Translations under genes and position numbers: made by a program
Origin: Patiria miniata
Taxonomy: Eukaryota > Echinodermata > Asteroidea > Valvatida > Asterinidae
Direction: 5' to 3'
Assembly: GCF_015706575.1 (NCBI RefSeq)
Contig: NW_024037055.1
Span: 11,818,262-11,882,261, forward strand
Length of the DNA stretch: 64,000 nt
Shown: positions 34,669 through 46,527 of the stretch, in pieces
Numbering within the stretch: position 1 is the first letter of the stretch
Layout: every line of letters starts with the position of its first letter
The notes under the pieces: model-generated
Database searches by the model: none
Seen by the model: only the letters and a program-made list of their open reading frames with translations
What the model was told of the DNA's origin: nothing

Positions 34669-34906
34669 TGTAACGGCGGTGCCGGGCCGCCGGCAGAGGG
34701 CGCCAGCACGGACCCACGGTGCCCCTGCTGGGCCAGGGAGACCCGTTGCCAGACTGCGCCGACTCAGTAGTGTGACTTTTGTATAGCGTTCCTTTTTGTT
34801 GTGAGTTGTATAAAGGGAGAGCCTCGTGTAAAGAAAGTGGCAAGAATAAATGGCCGTAGAGCCCCGTCTATGCGGTGTGAGAACCCCAGATTCGTTCTAC
34901 GTTACA
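34669..34906 (+). mobile_element. Solo LTR, Ty3/Gypsy-like
   Basis: A 238-bp insertion interrupts the minisatellite. It begins TGTAACGG and ends CTACGTTACA, the TG..CA termini with short inverted ends expected of an LTR. It contains TATAAA at 34809-34814 and AATAAA at 34845-34850 in the correct order. The flanks are ATAG and TTAG (three of four bases match), a likely 4-bp duplication. No internal retroviral genes are present, so it is probably the product of LTR-LTR recombination. Confidence 0.65.
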
Positions 34907-36860
34907 TTAGCCTGAATCGGGCCAGTGTTGGTCCTTTTACGGCAAACCATATGGTCGCCGTATTAAGTAATAATAAAATAATATGAATACAAGCAAATTA
35001 GCATAACAACCTCAGAACAAAACTAATCAAGCAAAGTAAAGGGGAAAATGGCATATGAGGGACCTATAGAAATAAGAAAGAAAGAATATAATACATATTT
35101 TGTTTGTAATAGAAATACAGACTTGACAACACACCCGGACGGAGTATTCTAGCAGCCACGCACATTAGTCTCATCCCTTTGACTATACAGTGTATATGAA
35201 CGTTCATTTTGTTCATGAGTTATACATGACAGAAAATAGTCATATTTTGAACAAAAATCACTTGTAATTTGATATCTGATGACATCATCATGACGTCAGA
35301 GTAATATGCATACCTCAGGATTAGGGTTAATATATGTTGAAAGTTCCACTGAGTTTATAACATTAACAGATTAGAAGAAAAGTCCCAGACAATTATTATC
35401 CAGAAAAAAAAAGAAATAAGGAGAGAAAGAAACAAAGGGAGAATGAAACACATCGACCATTTCAAAAGGGTGATGGGGTTTAGCCCGATCACCACCCAAA
35501 ACATGCAATACTGTTGCTGAACCTGTTGTGGCTCATTCTGAGAATCAAGTCCACAAGTGAAGAGTTGGATTTATAGAGCACTACCATCCAGTTTCTTCAC
35601 ATTGAACGTCATAGTTAGTATAGCACCTGCAAAACAGAAGAATAAACACATTGTTTTGAAATGCCTACTCTTCCTAATTTTGTTCACAACATACGCAAAT
35701 AGTCAGGACACCGACAAAGCTGGTGATTAGTAATCTAGTACTGAGTTCAGCAAAAAGGTTTTGTGTTCACTGCCCAGGTCAACAAATATTCATGGCAGAA
35801 TCTGGGATAAGCAAAATACAAAGCTTACATGATTTCTTTTCGGAAATTGATTAAGATTCTGTGCATTCAGCTAAGAAAAGGTTATAAAACATGTGTCCAT
35901 GTGAAGTGTTTACTCACCAATGAAAGAGAAACCAGCCATCATGGCAAACATGCCAAACCAGCCAACAGTGTCACTCGGTGTAGTGGACAGCAGTACACCC
36001 ACTGGGCCAGTTAGAGCTTGAGATGTAAATAGCAGACCATAGTTCAAGCCAACGTAGCTTGTGCCAAATGATCTAAAAACAAATCATACAGAAGATTGTG
36101 CAATGTTATAGTCAAAACCTTTTTTTGAACATTGGTACATAAGCATTCCGTTGTTTATCTTTGACTTAGATCATACCATTCAAAATTAGTATCATTTATG
36201 ATCATTTCCAATGTTCGGAAGGAAAACATATTAACATTATGGCCCTTATTCACAACTTAATTATTTTTTTTAATACTAATTTCAACATTTAAAACTAGAT
36301 TTGCGTTTATTGAGTTACAAACGCCGGGTGATCGGGCTCAAAACTATTTCACAGGTCATTGCCTAGTTGTGAATATTTTTATGTCAGAACAGATAAAGGA
36401 TCATACAAATTCAGCCTTTCCAGTAAAATCATCTGTTTTAACCCTAATTCCCTAGGGGGTGTGCAAAATTATATTGACATTTTAGGATTCAGGACTGTTA
36501 GGGTTTATTTTAAAAAAAATATGCATCTTTTAGTGTGTGAAAAATTTCAGTACATTTTATGTACACGTTACATGTTATTTCCGGTTGGACAACGTCAGCC
36601 ATTAAAATGTGCAAACTGAATACTGATTGATTCAGAGAGGATACATGTTCATCACAGGGTGAAAAGAACTTCTAAATATATGGAAATTATAATAATGTTT
36701 AAGTATATGTATTAAAAACACCTAACTTCCGGTTTGAAGAAAACAAATTAAATATAGGTTTTTATTGGTTATATAACTTGCTCCAAAGTTGAAATGTTGA
36801 AATGTGTAGGTCTTTATAGGTTTGATAGGTCAAAAGGCTTGGCTGTGAGGCCTGACACTT

Positions 36861-36998
36861 TATACTCAGCGTTGTCCCCAGTGATTTTGAGAACAATTTA
36901 CAAACCGTTCTGATTGGAGTTGAAAACACAACCCCCTGCTTACTAGAGGAGATGCCTTGGAAACATGAGGACAGGGTCGTGGGACAACACTGAGTATA
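36861..36998. repeat. Small foldback TATACTCAG..CTGAGTATA
   Basis: TATACTCAGCGTTGTCCC at the left is mirrored by GGGACAACACTGAGTATA at the right of a 138-bp segment. It is probably a MITE. The mirrored copy in the other arm is at 47144-47281. Confidence 0.5.
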
Positions 36999-37151
36999 TA
37001 TACCCAATATTAAAAATACATCATCCAGACAAAAAATCCATCTTGTGAAAAAAGACTATACTACACTTGCTTTAACAATATTGCACTTGTCTTCGACGCC
37101 TGCAATATTGTTATAGCTTGTGCAATGTAATCTTGTATCCCCTTAAGGCTG

Positions 37152-37307
37152 TACAACACCTGAGCAAATCCCTGTAATCTGATTGGTGGGTCGTTGATCA
37201 CATGTCCTGCCTATGCATGGCCTGGCCACACAGCAAAAATAGAAGTTCTATTCTGTTTTGGTGGTGGCTGTGTCCAATCAGATGACGAGGATTTATTCAG
37301 TGTTGTA
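37152..37307. repeat. Small MITE with CCAAT-containing arms
   Basis: The arms of about 32 bases are TACAACACCTGAG..AATCTGATTGG on the left and CCAATCAGATGACGAGG..CAGTGTTGTA on the right. The element is about 156 bp and has no coding content. The mirrored copy is at 46835-46990. Confidence 0.55.
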
Positions 37308-38069
37308 TAAAACAAATAATGACGGTTTCACATTCATGCAATGGAAAGAATATTTTCATTCGGTGACCGGTGGAATGTACACTCCATCCGTCACCTCATA
37401 AAATGATTGTTACCGTTGCACTCATAAACGTTATTTGTATAATAAAACACTATACCTGGCAGTTGCTGTGGGAAAAAGCGAGAAACTGCCGGAGAAAGTG
37501 AAGAATATGAAACATATCCAGACAATGAAAGAACATTGCTTCTCCCCCGGCAGGTGTTCTTATAAAGCTGAGCATGAGTGCCGACATACAACAGCACAGT
37601 GATGTCATTGCAACCTATATAAAAGTAAACATTATACACATAGAATTTATATCATCTGCACTTATACCAATATGCTAATTATACTACATGTTTAGCCATG
37701 CTGTGTTTATAAGTTTACACTCATATTGCATACTTTACAGGGTGACCCAAAAAACTGCACCCCTGAAACATTCATTGCACATGGCCGATCGAGTGTGATA
37801 CACGTGTGTCGACGGGGGATCCGTTATCGTCGGGTTTATCCCCATTTTATCTTGAATTCTTTGGAAGAATTTCTACTGGACTTTGTAAACATTTATTGTC
37901 TCCAGCTCCAGGACAATTTTTTATCTTCCTAGCTGTGTGATTGTGCTCTTTATCGTCACGTTTTGCACGATTGTGGGATTGTGCTTCGCGGCCATGTTTT
38001 GATGCACAGCACAACGTTATTGTCACTCAGCGCGTGCGTTGTACATGTACATACTGTACGTACACACAT

Positions 38070-39898
38070 TGTGCATTAACTTGATCAACGCACGTATAAG
38101 CTTGATTCATCTTCACACACTCGCCGTCAAACTAGCCGATATTTAATACTTCCTTTAAACTAGGATCATTTCCTAACATGTATAAATTAGCCAAAGTTGT
38201 CCCTGTATTTAAAAAAGGTAATCCTCAGGATCCAGGCAATTATCGCCCTATTTCATTACTTAATACCTGCTCCAAAGTATTAGAAAAACTTATGCATAGT
38301 AGAATGTTGTCTTTTCTTGATTTTAAAAATTTGCTTTCTACTAATCAATATGGTTTTCGTGCAGGTTGATCATCTGTTCATGCATTATTAGATTTTTATA
38401 ATAATCTCTCAGATTCTGTTAACAAAGATCCTTCTGATTTTTTCTCTTGCTGATTTTTTTAGACATAAAGAAAGCTTTCGACACTGTCAATCGCCACATT
38501 TTATTATGTAAAATGCACTATTATGGTATGCGTGGAATTGCACTTAACTGGTTCACAAGTTATTTAAATGATCGAAAACAATATGTTGTTTTAGATGGTG
38601 TCAAATCCTGTACTTGTAATATCTCATGTGGAATACCTCAGGCGTCAAATCTAGGGCCATTGTTATTTTTGATTTACGTTAATGATATGCTATGTGTTGC
38701 TCATTGTTAAAACCGGTTCTCTTTGCTGATGATACAACTCTTTTTGCCTCCGGACAGAATTTACAGATACTGGCTAATGCTGTCAATGATGAATTGAGGA
38801 TTCTGCAGGATTGGTTTAGAGCCAATAAGTTGACAATTCATCCTGATAAAGCGCATTACATCTGTTATTCATTGAAGCAAAGAGAACGGTTTTTACCAGA
38901 TGTGTCACTGTGTCTAGAAAATGTTATTCTTAAAAAGGTTTCTTCCCTTACGTTTCTTGGCATTGTAACTGATAAGAACATGCTCTGGAAGGAGCAAATT
39001 AACCTTGTATGTAACAAAGTCTCCAAAAGTGATTATATTATCAATAGAACTAAGAACACTTTGAGACTAAAAGACAGTTTGGCCATTTATAATACTTTAG
39101 TTAACCCATATCTTAGCTATGGCCTCCTGGTCTGGGGTGGCATGATAAAGGTGTATCCCTCATTATTCAAAAGAATTACCACTCTTCAAAAAAAATGTAT
39201 TCGTAACGCTTGGCATGCCAAGTACAATGCACATACCACTCCTCTTTGTTCCAAATATACAATTTTGAAGCTGGAAGATATTTTTCATGTTCAAATTGCC
39301 ATTCATTATTTTGAATATATTAACAATCTGCTCCCGGATAATTTAAATTCTCTCTTATATTTTCCTTTAAATCGGGATTTTCATTCTTTTACTACAAGAC
39401 AAGATAATCTTACCCGTACTTCTGATATTTGTAGAGTGAATGTTGTCTCCTCCAATTATCGTAAACAACTGCCTAAAATTGTTAACTCCCTTCCTGGTAG
39501 TCTGAAAAATGAATTTACCAGTGTGTCCAGGAAGCTTTTACTTAGTCATCTTACAGAGTTTTATTTGGACAAGTATAAAGGTTTTCTTTGTACTAACTTA
39601 ACATGTTATTCATGTTCTAACGCAGCAGGACATTAATGTCTTGTTTTTTGTTTTTTTTTAAACATTATTATTATTAGTTGATTTAGGGATAGCATATTAT
39701 CTATTACAATGCATTTTCACATGCAATATAGTATTGTTTAATACAATGTATCAACTGCAGTTTGGGTACTCCACTACAGGAGGGTTGGACCTCCTCAGGA
39801 TGTTACCCCCATTTGTACCTCATTACAATGTATTGAATTATTAACAAACAGGTATATAGTACAGATGGAAATAAAACAAACAAACAAACAAACAAACA
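38070..39898 (+). mobile_element. LINE, RT region to 3' end (left arm)
   Basis: The reverse-transcriptase frames run [79 protein letters not shown] and FADDTTLFASGQ (catalytic FADD). A 314-residue C-terminal frame ends at 39636. A stop after NQYGFRAG and two frameshifts inactivate it. The 3' region ends in AATAAAACAAAC with (AAAC)n, a typical LINE tail. It is 5'-truncated. In each arm it lies on the strand opposite to the transporter exons. Confidence 0.8.
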
Positions 39899-41335
39899 TT
39901 TACCTTGACGGGATCTGTTAATTTTTGTGTTTTGGATATCAGATTGAAGCTGAGAGTTTTTTCTTTGAAATACTGAAAAAAATCATGAAAGCAGCACATT
40001 GGGTTGCTGAGAAAATACCAATTATGTAAAAGGAGTTACTTTTCATCCTTCCCAGTGGCGCTTCAAACAGTGAAACATGTTAATACTGTAAGCCCATTGT
40101 GCAATTGTCTTTCATTTGTGCAATTTCTTTAATATTTTTACATATTTATGATGCTGAAAAGGTTTAAAATAGGACTAAAAAGGATAAGATAGCTGTTTAT
40201 GTGGAAAATTAAAGGTATTTCCATCATATTCATTTGTACACTGTCACATTATGTGCCGTGTTGTTTGTAAGAACTTGTCCACAGCGGCATAGCCTTATAC
40301 AGATGCCGCGGAATGGGAAGCAGACTAAATGCATAGGCACCAAGAAACACGATTTTTTTTCTGCTGGGTTTTTCGCATACATGTACCGTCGACATTCGCT
40401 TTTGCTTGCCTGTGTGGCACTTTTACCCAAATTGTATACGTTGTTCATGCAAAGAACCCCAAAATACATGTGTCATGTCGTCTGTGTCCACAAGTTTGGG
40501 TTCAAGGATCACAGGGAATTTGTCCAAAATGGCGTGAACGTCACAGTGCAGCGTGCATGCTTTGTGCTGTTCGCATATCAGAAACATATGGGACAACTTC
40601 GAACCTTATTCGAAACTTCGAAACTTCATCAAGCATAGGCAGAAGAAACACCCTCCTTTGTAGGAACACTAAAAACAGTGGTTGAGACTAAGTACAAATA
40701 AAGAAATCTTTTCTCAGCCATTTGAATGCTTGTTGTACTTGTGTTTTTTAAGTCTTGAGGAATCCAAGGACCTGAAAAAAAAAACAGGAATAATAATATA
40801 AATTAAATGCACAACAATGTAGATTAATTTTATTAAATGACAGTTGACCTAAACGTTCATGTCTGTATCTCAGCTGTGTAGCATTTCCTTGGAAATTACA
40901 TTCATCATCAAGATTCATCAATCATCATGAGTCCTTGCTCTGCGATGTTCTAGGGTGTCAAGCTGCAGAGTAGCCAAGGCCTCGTCATAGGATGAATATT
41001 TTTTAGAGAGGATACAGCAACTTATACTCTTTTCTGAATCTTTTCAACCTGAGATACCTGCCCCTGGGTAAGGCCTCCATTCCACAGTGGACTTGAATAC
41101 ACAACAACTGGTCGATTGTACCCTTTGTATACTGTTAACATTCTTGGGCATTAAGACCAGCTTCTCTTAATTTCCTACTGGATTTAGTAATTATAGTGTC
41201 CACTTGCCCATCCCATTGTTGGATAGTAACTCCGAGCAACTTTACCTTTTCTACTACAGCCAGTTTTTTTGCCACAGATACTTAAATCCAACGTAGGGGT
41301 ATTTTTTTCCATATTAGAGTACCCATGTTCTATAT

Positions 41336-41485
41336 GGGTACCCATTGCTGTCCCATGCACCTGTAGGTAGTTGTGAATCTTAGGGACGAGATAAAATCTG
41401 GCTGTCCTATAGTCAGTAGGAGAAAGAAATTAATGAGCTTTCTTATCGTCAAGCACCTTTTGTGTCTCTTTAGAGGGTGTACCTG
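41336..41485 (-). mobile_element. Penelope-like RT fragment (left arm)
   Basis: This is the mirror copy of 42657-42806. It contains RTARFYLVPKIHN and VHGTAMGT on the minus strand, Penelope-like RT landmarks. In this arm the element is cut at 41485 by a G-rich 55-base insertion. After the insertion a 14-base piece of the same element, TGGGTCAGAATCAA, resumes at about 41542. Confidence 0.55.
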
Positions 41486-41774
41486 GGGGGGGGGGGGGGG
41501 TTTCCCAGGTACTTTTTACGCAGAAGGGTTCTTCGTCACATGGGTCAGAATCAAGGAGAAACAAATGGAGACAGATCCTAAGGTAGGAGGATATGAATAT
41601 TTATATTACATCTGGCATTCTGCTTTACAACAAATGTGCAAAATGGTGCATATTCAACCGTTTTTCCCCGAGCTGAATCAACTTCTTATGAACCAAACCA
41701 TAACACAGGGTTTCTGTGTTATGGTTTGGAAGAACCCTTCTGCGTAAAAAGTACCTGGGAAACCCCCCCCCCCC
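41485..41774. repeat. Nested hairpins in the palindrome spacer
   Basis: A segment reading TTTCCCAGGTACTTTTTACG and then CAGAAGGGTTCTTC (about 41501-41534) returns in inverse at about 41728-41767, flanked by the G run and C run. Between them is a third, smaller hairpin at 41693-41729 with a 16-bp stem (CCAAACCATAACACAG) and a 5-base loop. Hairpin within hairpin at the centre of a giant palindrome is unusual. Confidence 0.7.
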
Positions 41775-41929
41775 AAAAAAAAAATGTTGTATCATCACTT
41801 GAGAGTTATGTTGAAGTTGTCAGTTTACAAGTCACTAACTCTGATAATGATAACCCCGAGAGGAGCGCTTGACACTTAATGCCTTGCGCTTTCATACCGA
41901 CATTATCATCAAGCCAGTATAGTCGTGTT

Positions 41930-42534
41930 CCCTAACCGTGGCGCACTTCGAAGCTTACCCAACTTTCCTCGTGTAGTGTTGCCAAACCTCTTTGTTGACA
42001 AACCTCAAATTTATGCAGTGAAATACTGGTACTTTTACCTTATTAATGCTTGCTATTTAACCTCCGTGAACAATTTCGGTTTCATGAAATTTAAGCCGAA
42101 ATTAAAAAACGGTGGCGTCCGGAAATTGGGCACAAATTGGCGGAGTGTTCCCTAACGTGGCGCACTTAAATAAATCTCGGAAAATTCCAAATTAACATTT
42201 AAGAATTTCTGTAAACTTGATCAATTCTGATAAATCATTATTATTTCTACTTACATACCCAGCCAGATGTTTGTCAGAAAATTATTTTCTTATTTTTCGG
42301 GGCATTTTCAAAGGTTTCACTTTGCACTTGAAAATAAAATCGGAAAATCACGCCAAAATAATTTTTTCTTTTAACTTTGTAGCGGGTAAATAAACTCGCA
42401 ATTTATGAACGGGAGTGTTTAGAACTTTATGAAATTTCACTTTCTGTGAAATTTCAGTTAAAACTTTTGCTCTAGCTAGGCGCTACAGGCGAAAAATCAA
42501 AGTGCGCCACGTTAGGGGCCGCGCCACGTTAGGG
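41930..42534. mobile_element. TIR element CCCTAACGTGGCGC
   Basis: The outer ends are CCCTAACCGTGGCGCACTT at 41930 and GCGCCACGTTAGGG ending at 42534. Additional inner copies of the same end lie at about 42150 (plus) and 42499-42517 (minus). No target duplication or transposase is clear. It occupies most of the palindrome spacer and is present once. Confidence 0.5.
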
Positions 42535-42535
42535 T

Positions 42536-42827
42536 ACATCAACAATAGATAAAGTTTCAGCTGTGGTAAAATTCACGGATCATCAGCAGTACATCGATGA
42601 GGCCCACCACCAGCTGGATAATCGCACTAACTATACCTGCTTTGATTCTGACCCAACAGGTACACCCTCTAAAGAGACACAAAAGGTGCTTGACGATAAG
42701 AAAGCTCATTAATTTCTTTCTCCTACTGACTATAGGACAGCCAGATTTTATCTCGTCCCTAAGATTCACAACTACCTACATGTGCATGGGACAGCAATGG
42801 GTACCCATATAGAACATGGGTACTCTA
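42536..42827 (+). mobile_element. Penelope-like RT fragment (spacer into right arm)
   Basis: The plus frame reads VVKFTDHQQYIDEAHHQLDN, then FDSDPTGTPSKETQKVLDD, a stop, then RTARFYLVPKIHN joined directly to YLHVHGTAMGT. RFYLLPKIHK and HGTAMGT are hallmarks of Penelope-like elements and are normally separated by most of the RT fingers and palm. A large internal deletion has therefore fused them. It is a relic. Confidence 0.65.
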
Positions 42828-43240
42828 ATATGGAAAAAAATACCCCTACGTTGGATGTAAGTATCTGTGGCAAAAAAACTGGCTGTAGTAGAAAAGGTAA
42901 AGTTGCTCGGAGTTACTATCCAACAATGGGATGGGCAAGTGGACACTATAATTACTAAATCCAGTAGGAAATTAAGAGAAGCTGGTCTTAATGCCCAAGA
43001 ATGTTAACAGTATACAAAGGGTACAATCGACCAGTTGTTGTGTATTCAAGTCCACTGTGGAATGGAGGCCTTACCCAGGGGCAGGTATCTCAGGTTGAAA
43101 AGATTCAGAAAAGAGTATAAGTTGCTGTATCCTCTCTAAAAAATATTCATCCTATGACGAGGCCTTGGCTACTCTGCAGCTTGACGCCCTAGAACATCGC
43201 AGAGCAAGGACTCATGATGATTGATGAATCTTGATGATGA
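42828..43240 (+). mobile_element. LINE 3' relic (right arm; mirrored at about 40902-41314)
   Basis: The readable blocks, broken by stops and small shifts, are VEKVKLLGVTIQ, WDGQVDTIITKSSRKLREAG, VVVYSSPLWNGGLTQGQVSQ, VEKIQKRV and SSYDEALATLQLDALEHRRA. This matches the region after the RT palm in RTE/CR1-like LINEs. It follows the Penelope fragment without a gap, so the junction may be a chimeric retroposon or a deletion joint. Confidence 0.6.
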
Positions 43241-44242
43241 ATGTAATTTCCAAGGAAATGCTACACAGCTGAGATACAGACATGAACGTTTAGGTCAACT
43301 GTCATTTAATAAAATTAATCTACATTGTTGTGCATTTAATTTATATTATTATTCCTGTTTTTTTTTCAGGTCCTTGGATTCCTCAAGACTTAAAAAACAC
43401 AAGTACAACAAGCATTCAAATGGCTGAGAAAAGATTTCTTTATTTGTACTTAGTCTCAACCACTGTTTTTAGTGTTCCTACAAAGGAGGGTGTTTCTTCT
43501 GCCTATGCTTGATGAAGTTTCGAAGTTTCGAATAAGGTTCGAAGTTGTCCCATATGTTTCTGATATGCGAACAGCACAAAGCATGCACGCTGCACTGTGA
43601 CGTTCACGCCATTTTGGACAAATTCCCTGTGATCCTTGAACCCAAACTTGTGGACACAGACGACATGACACATGTATTTTGGGGTTCTTTGCATGAACAA
43701 CGTATACAATTTGGGTAAAAGTGCCACACAGGCAAGCAAAAGCGAATGTCGACGGTACATGTATGCGAAAAACCCAGCAGAAAAAAAATCGTGTTTCTTG
43801 GTGCCTATGCATTTAGTCTGCTTCCCATTCCGCGGCATCTGTATAAGGCTATGCCGCTGTGGACAAGTTCTTACAAACAACACGGCACATAATGTGACAG
43901 TGTACAAATGAATATGATGGAAATACCTTTAATTTTCCACATAAACAGCTATCTTATCCTTTTTAGTCCTATTTTAAACCTTTTCAGCATCATAAATATG
44001 TAAAAATATTAAAGAAATTGCACAAATGAAAGACAATTGCACAATGGGCTTACAGTATTAACATGTTTCACTGTTTGAAGCGCCACTGGGAAGGATGAAA
44101 AGTAACTCCTTTTACATAATTGGTATTTTCTCAGCAACCCAATGTGCTGCTTTCATGATTTTTTTCAGTATTTCAAAGAAAAAACTCTCAGCTTCAATCT
44201 GATATCCAAAACACAAAAATTAACAGATCCCGTCAAGGTAAA

Positions 44243-46072
44243 TGTTTGTTTGTTTGTTTGTTTGTTTTATTTCCATCTGTACTATATACCTGTTTGTTAA
44301 TAATTCAATACATTGTAATGAGGTACAAATGGGGGTAACATCCTGAGGAGGTCCAACCCTCCTGTAGTGGAGTACCCAAACTGCAGTTGATACATTGTAT
44401 TAAACAATACTATATTGCATGTGAAAATGCATTATAATAGATAATATGCTATCCCTAAATCAACTAATAATAATAATGTTTAAAAAAAAACAAAAAACAA
44501 GACATTAATGTCCTGCTGCGTTAGAACATGAATAACATGTTAAGTTAGTACAAAGAAAACCTTTATACTTGTCCAAATAAAACTCTGTAAGATGACTAAG
44601 TAAAAGCTTCCTGGACACACTGGTAAATTCATTTTTCAGACTACCAGGAAGGGAGTTAACAATTTTAGGCAGTTGTTTACGATAATTGGAGGAGACAACA
44701 TTCACTCTACAAATATCAGAAGTACGGGTAAGATTATCTTGTCTTGTAGTAAAAGAATGAAAATCCCGATTTAAAGGAAAATATAAGAGAGAATTTAAAT
44801 TATCCGGGAGCAGATTGTTAATATATTCAAAATAATGAATGGCAATTTGAACATGAAAAATATCTTCCAGCTTCAAAATTGTATATTTGGAACAAAGAGG
44901 AGTGGTATGTGCATTGTACTTGGCATGCCAAGCGTTACGAATACATTTTTTTTTGAAGAGTGGTAATTCTTTTGAATAATGAGGGATACACCTTTATCAT
45001 GCCACCCCAGACCAGGAGGCCATAGCTAAGATATGGGTTAACTAAAGTATTATAAATGGCCAAACTGTCTTTTAGTCTCAAAGTGTTCTTAGTTCTATTG
45101 ATAATATAATCACTTTTGGAGACTTTGTTACATACAAGGTTAATTTGCTCCTTCCAGAGCATGTTCTTATCAGTTACAATGCCAAGAAACGTAAGGGAAG
45201 AAACCTTTTTAAGAATAACATTTTCTAGACACAGTGACACATCTGGTAAAAACCGTTCTCTTTGCTTCAATGAATAACAGATGTAATGCGCTTTATCAGG
45301 ATGAATTGTCAACTTATTGGCTCTAAACCAATCCTGCAGAATCCTCAATTCATCATTGACAGCATTAGCCAGTATCTGTAAATTCTGTCCGGAGGCAAAA
45401 AGAGTTGTATCATCAGCAAAGAGAACCGGTTTTAACAATGAGCAACACATAGCATATCATTAACGTAAATCAAAAATAACAATGGCCCTAGATTTGACGC
45501 CTGAGGTATTCCACATGAGATATTACAAGTACAGGATTTGACACCATCTAAAACAACATATTGTTTTCGATCATTTAAATAACTTGTGAACCAGTTAAGT
45601 GCAATTCCACGCATACCATAATAGTGCATTTTACATAATAAAATGTGGCGATTGACAGTGTCGAAAGCTTTCTTTATGTCTAAAAAAATCAGCAAGAGAA
45701 AAAATCAGAAGGATCTTTGTTAACAGAATCTGAGAGATTATTATAAAAATCTAATAATGCATGAACAGATGATCAACCTGCACGAAAACCATATTGATTA
45801 GTAGAAAGCAAATTTTTAAAATCAAGAAAAGACAACATTCTACTATGCATAAGTTTTTCTAATACTTTGGAGCAGGTATTAAGTAATGAAATAGGGCGAT
45901 AATTGCCTGGATCCTGAGGATTACCTTTTTTAAATACAGGGACAACTTTGGCTAATTTATACATGTTAGGAAATGATCCTAGTTTAAAGGAAGTATTAAA
46001 TATCGGCTAGTTTGACGGCGAGTGTGTGAAGATGAATCAAGCTTATACGTGCGTTGATCAAGTTAATGCACA
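44243..46072 (-). mobile_element. LINE, RT region to 3' end (right arm)
   Basis: This is the mirror copy of the 38070-39898 LINE. It differs by one extra T in the run at about 44945-44953, which splits the C-terminal frame into 171 and 123 residues instead of one of 314. Only one of the two versions can be right if the arms are copies of one molecule. The homopolymer difference is the kind of change that both sequencing error and true slippage produce. Confidence 0.8.
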
Positions 46073-46527
46073 ATGTGTGTACGTACAGTATGTACATGTA
46101 CAACGCACGCGCTGAGTGACAATAACGTTGTGCTGTGCATCAAAACATGGCCGCGAAGCACAATCCCACAATCGTGCAAAACGTGACGATAAAGAGCACA
46201 ATCACACAGCTAGGAAGATAAAAAATTGTCCTGGAGCTGGAGACAATAAATGTTTACAAAGTCCAGTAGAAATTCTTCCAAAGAATTCAAGATAAAATGG
46301 GGATAAACCCGACGATAACGGATCCCCCGTCGACACACGTGTATCACACTCGATCGGCCATGTGCAATGAATGTTTCAGGGGTGCAGTTTTTTGGGTCAC
46401 CCTGTAAAGTATGCAATATGAGTGTAAACTTATAAACACAGCATGGCTAAACATGTAGTATAATTAGCATATTGGTATAAGTGCAGATGATATAAATTCT
46501 ATGTGTATAATGTTTACTTTTATATAG

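Larger units (their letters stand above)
35571..37614 (-). pseudogene. Last three exons of an OFA-type MFS transporter (left arm)
   Basis: The major facilitator family of the oxalate/formate-antiporter or monocarboxylate type moves small carboxylates across membranes. Exons on the minus strand are 37456-37614, 35918-36072 and 35571-35626. They join in phase to read SLFPTATAR, SFGTSYVGLNYGLLFTSQAL, TGPVGVLLS, MMAGFSFIGAILTM and KKLDGSAL with a stop. The first of the three exons has an apparent one-base frameshift where MFF should continue to IVWICFIFF. Upstream exons are missing from the arm. It points outward from the palindrome centre and may be a fragment rather than a working gene. Confidence 0.65.
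34940..41485 (+). repeat. Left arm of giant palindrome
   Basis: This 6.5-kb arm is the reverse complement of 42657-49202. Paired positions sum to 84142, with a one-base slip between two homopolymers. The differences I noticed are: an A run at 39190-39197 (8 versus 9), an A run at 40784-40793 (10 versus 9), and single-base changes at about 39707, 40956, 41285 and 41364. The left edge falls in the last minisatellite unit. The arm carries three transporter exons, two short foldback elements, a LINE, and LINE and Penelope fragments. Confidence 0.95.

Noticed and set aside
34277..34786. Long open frames on both strands with 20-residue repeats
   Set aside because: They are produced by a minisatellite whose 60-bp period is a multiple of three. 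The plus frame also runs into the solo LTR.
37741..37770. CAGGGTGACCCAAAAAACTG as a transposon end
   Set aside because: It resembles DNA-transposon termini, but the only inverse copy is the palindrome arm, so no independent partner end exists.
40234..40638. Open frames of 134 and 118 codons, mirrored at 43456-43907
   Set aside because: They overlap in different frames and match no family. Being present in both palindrome arms only reflects the duplication.
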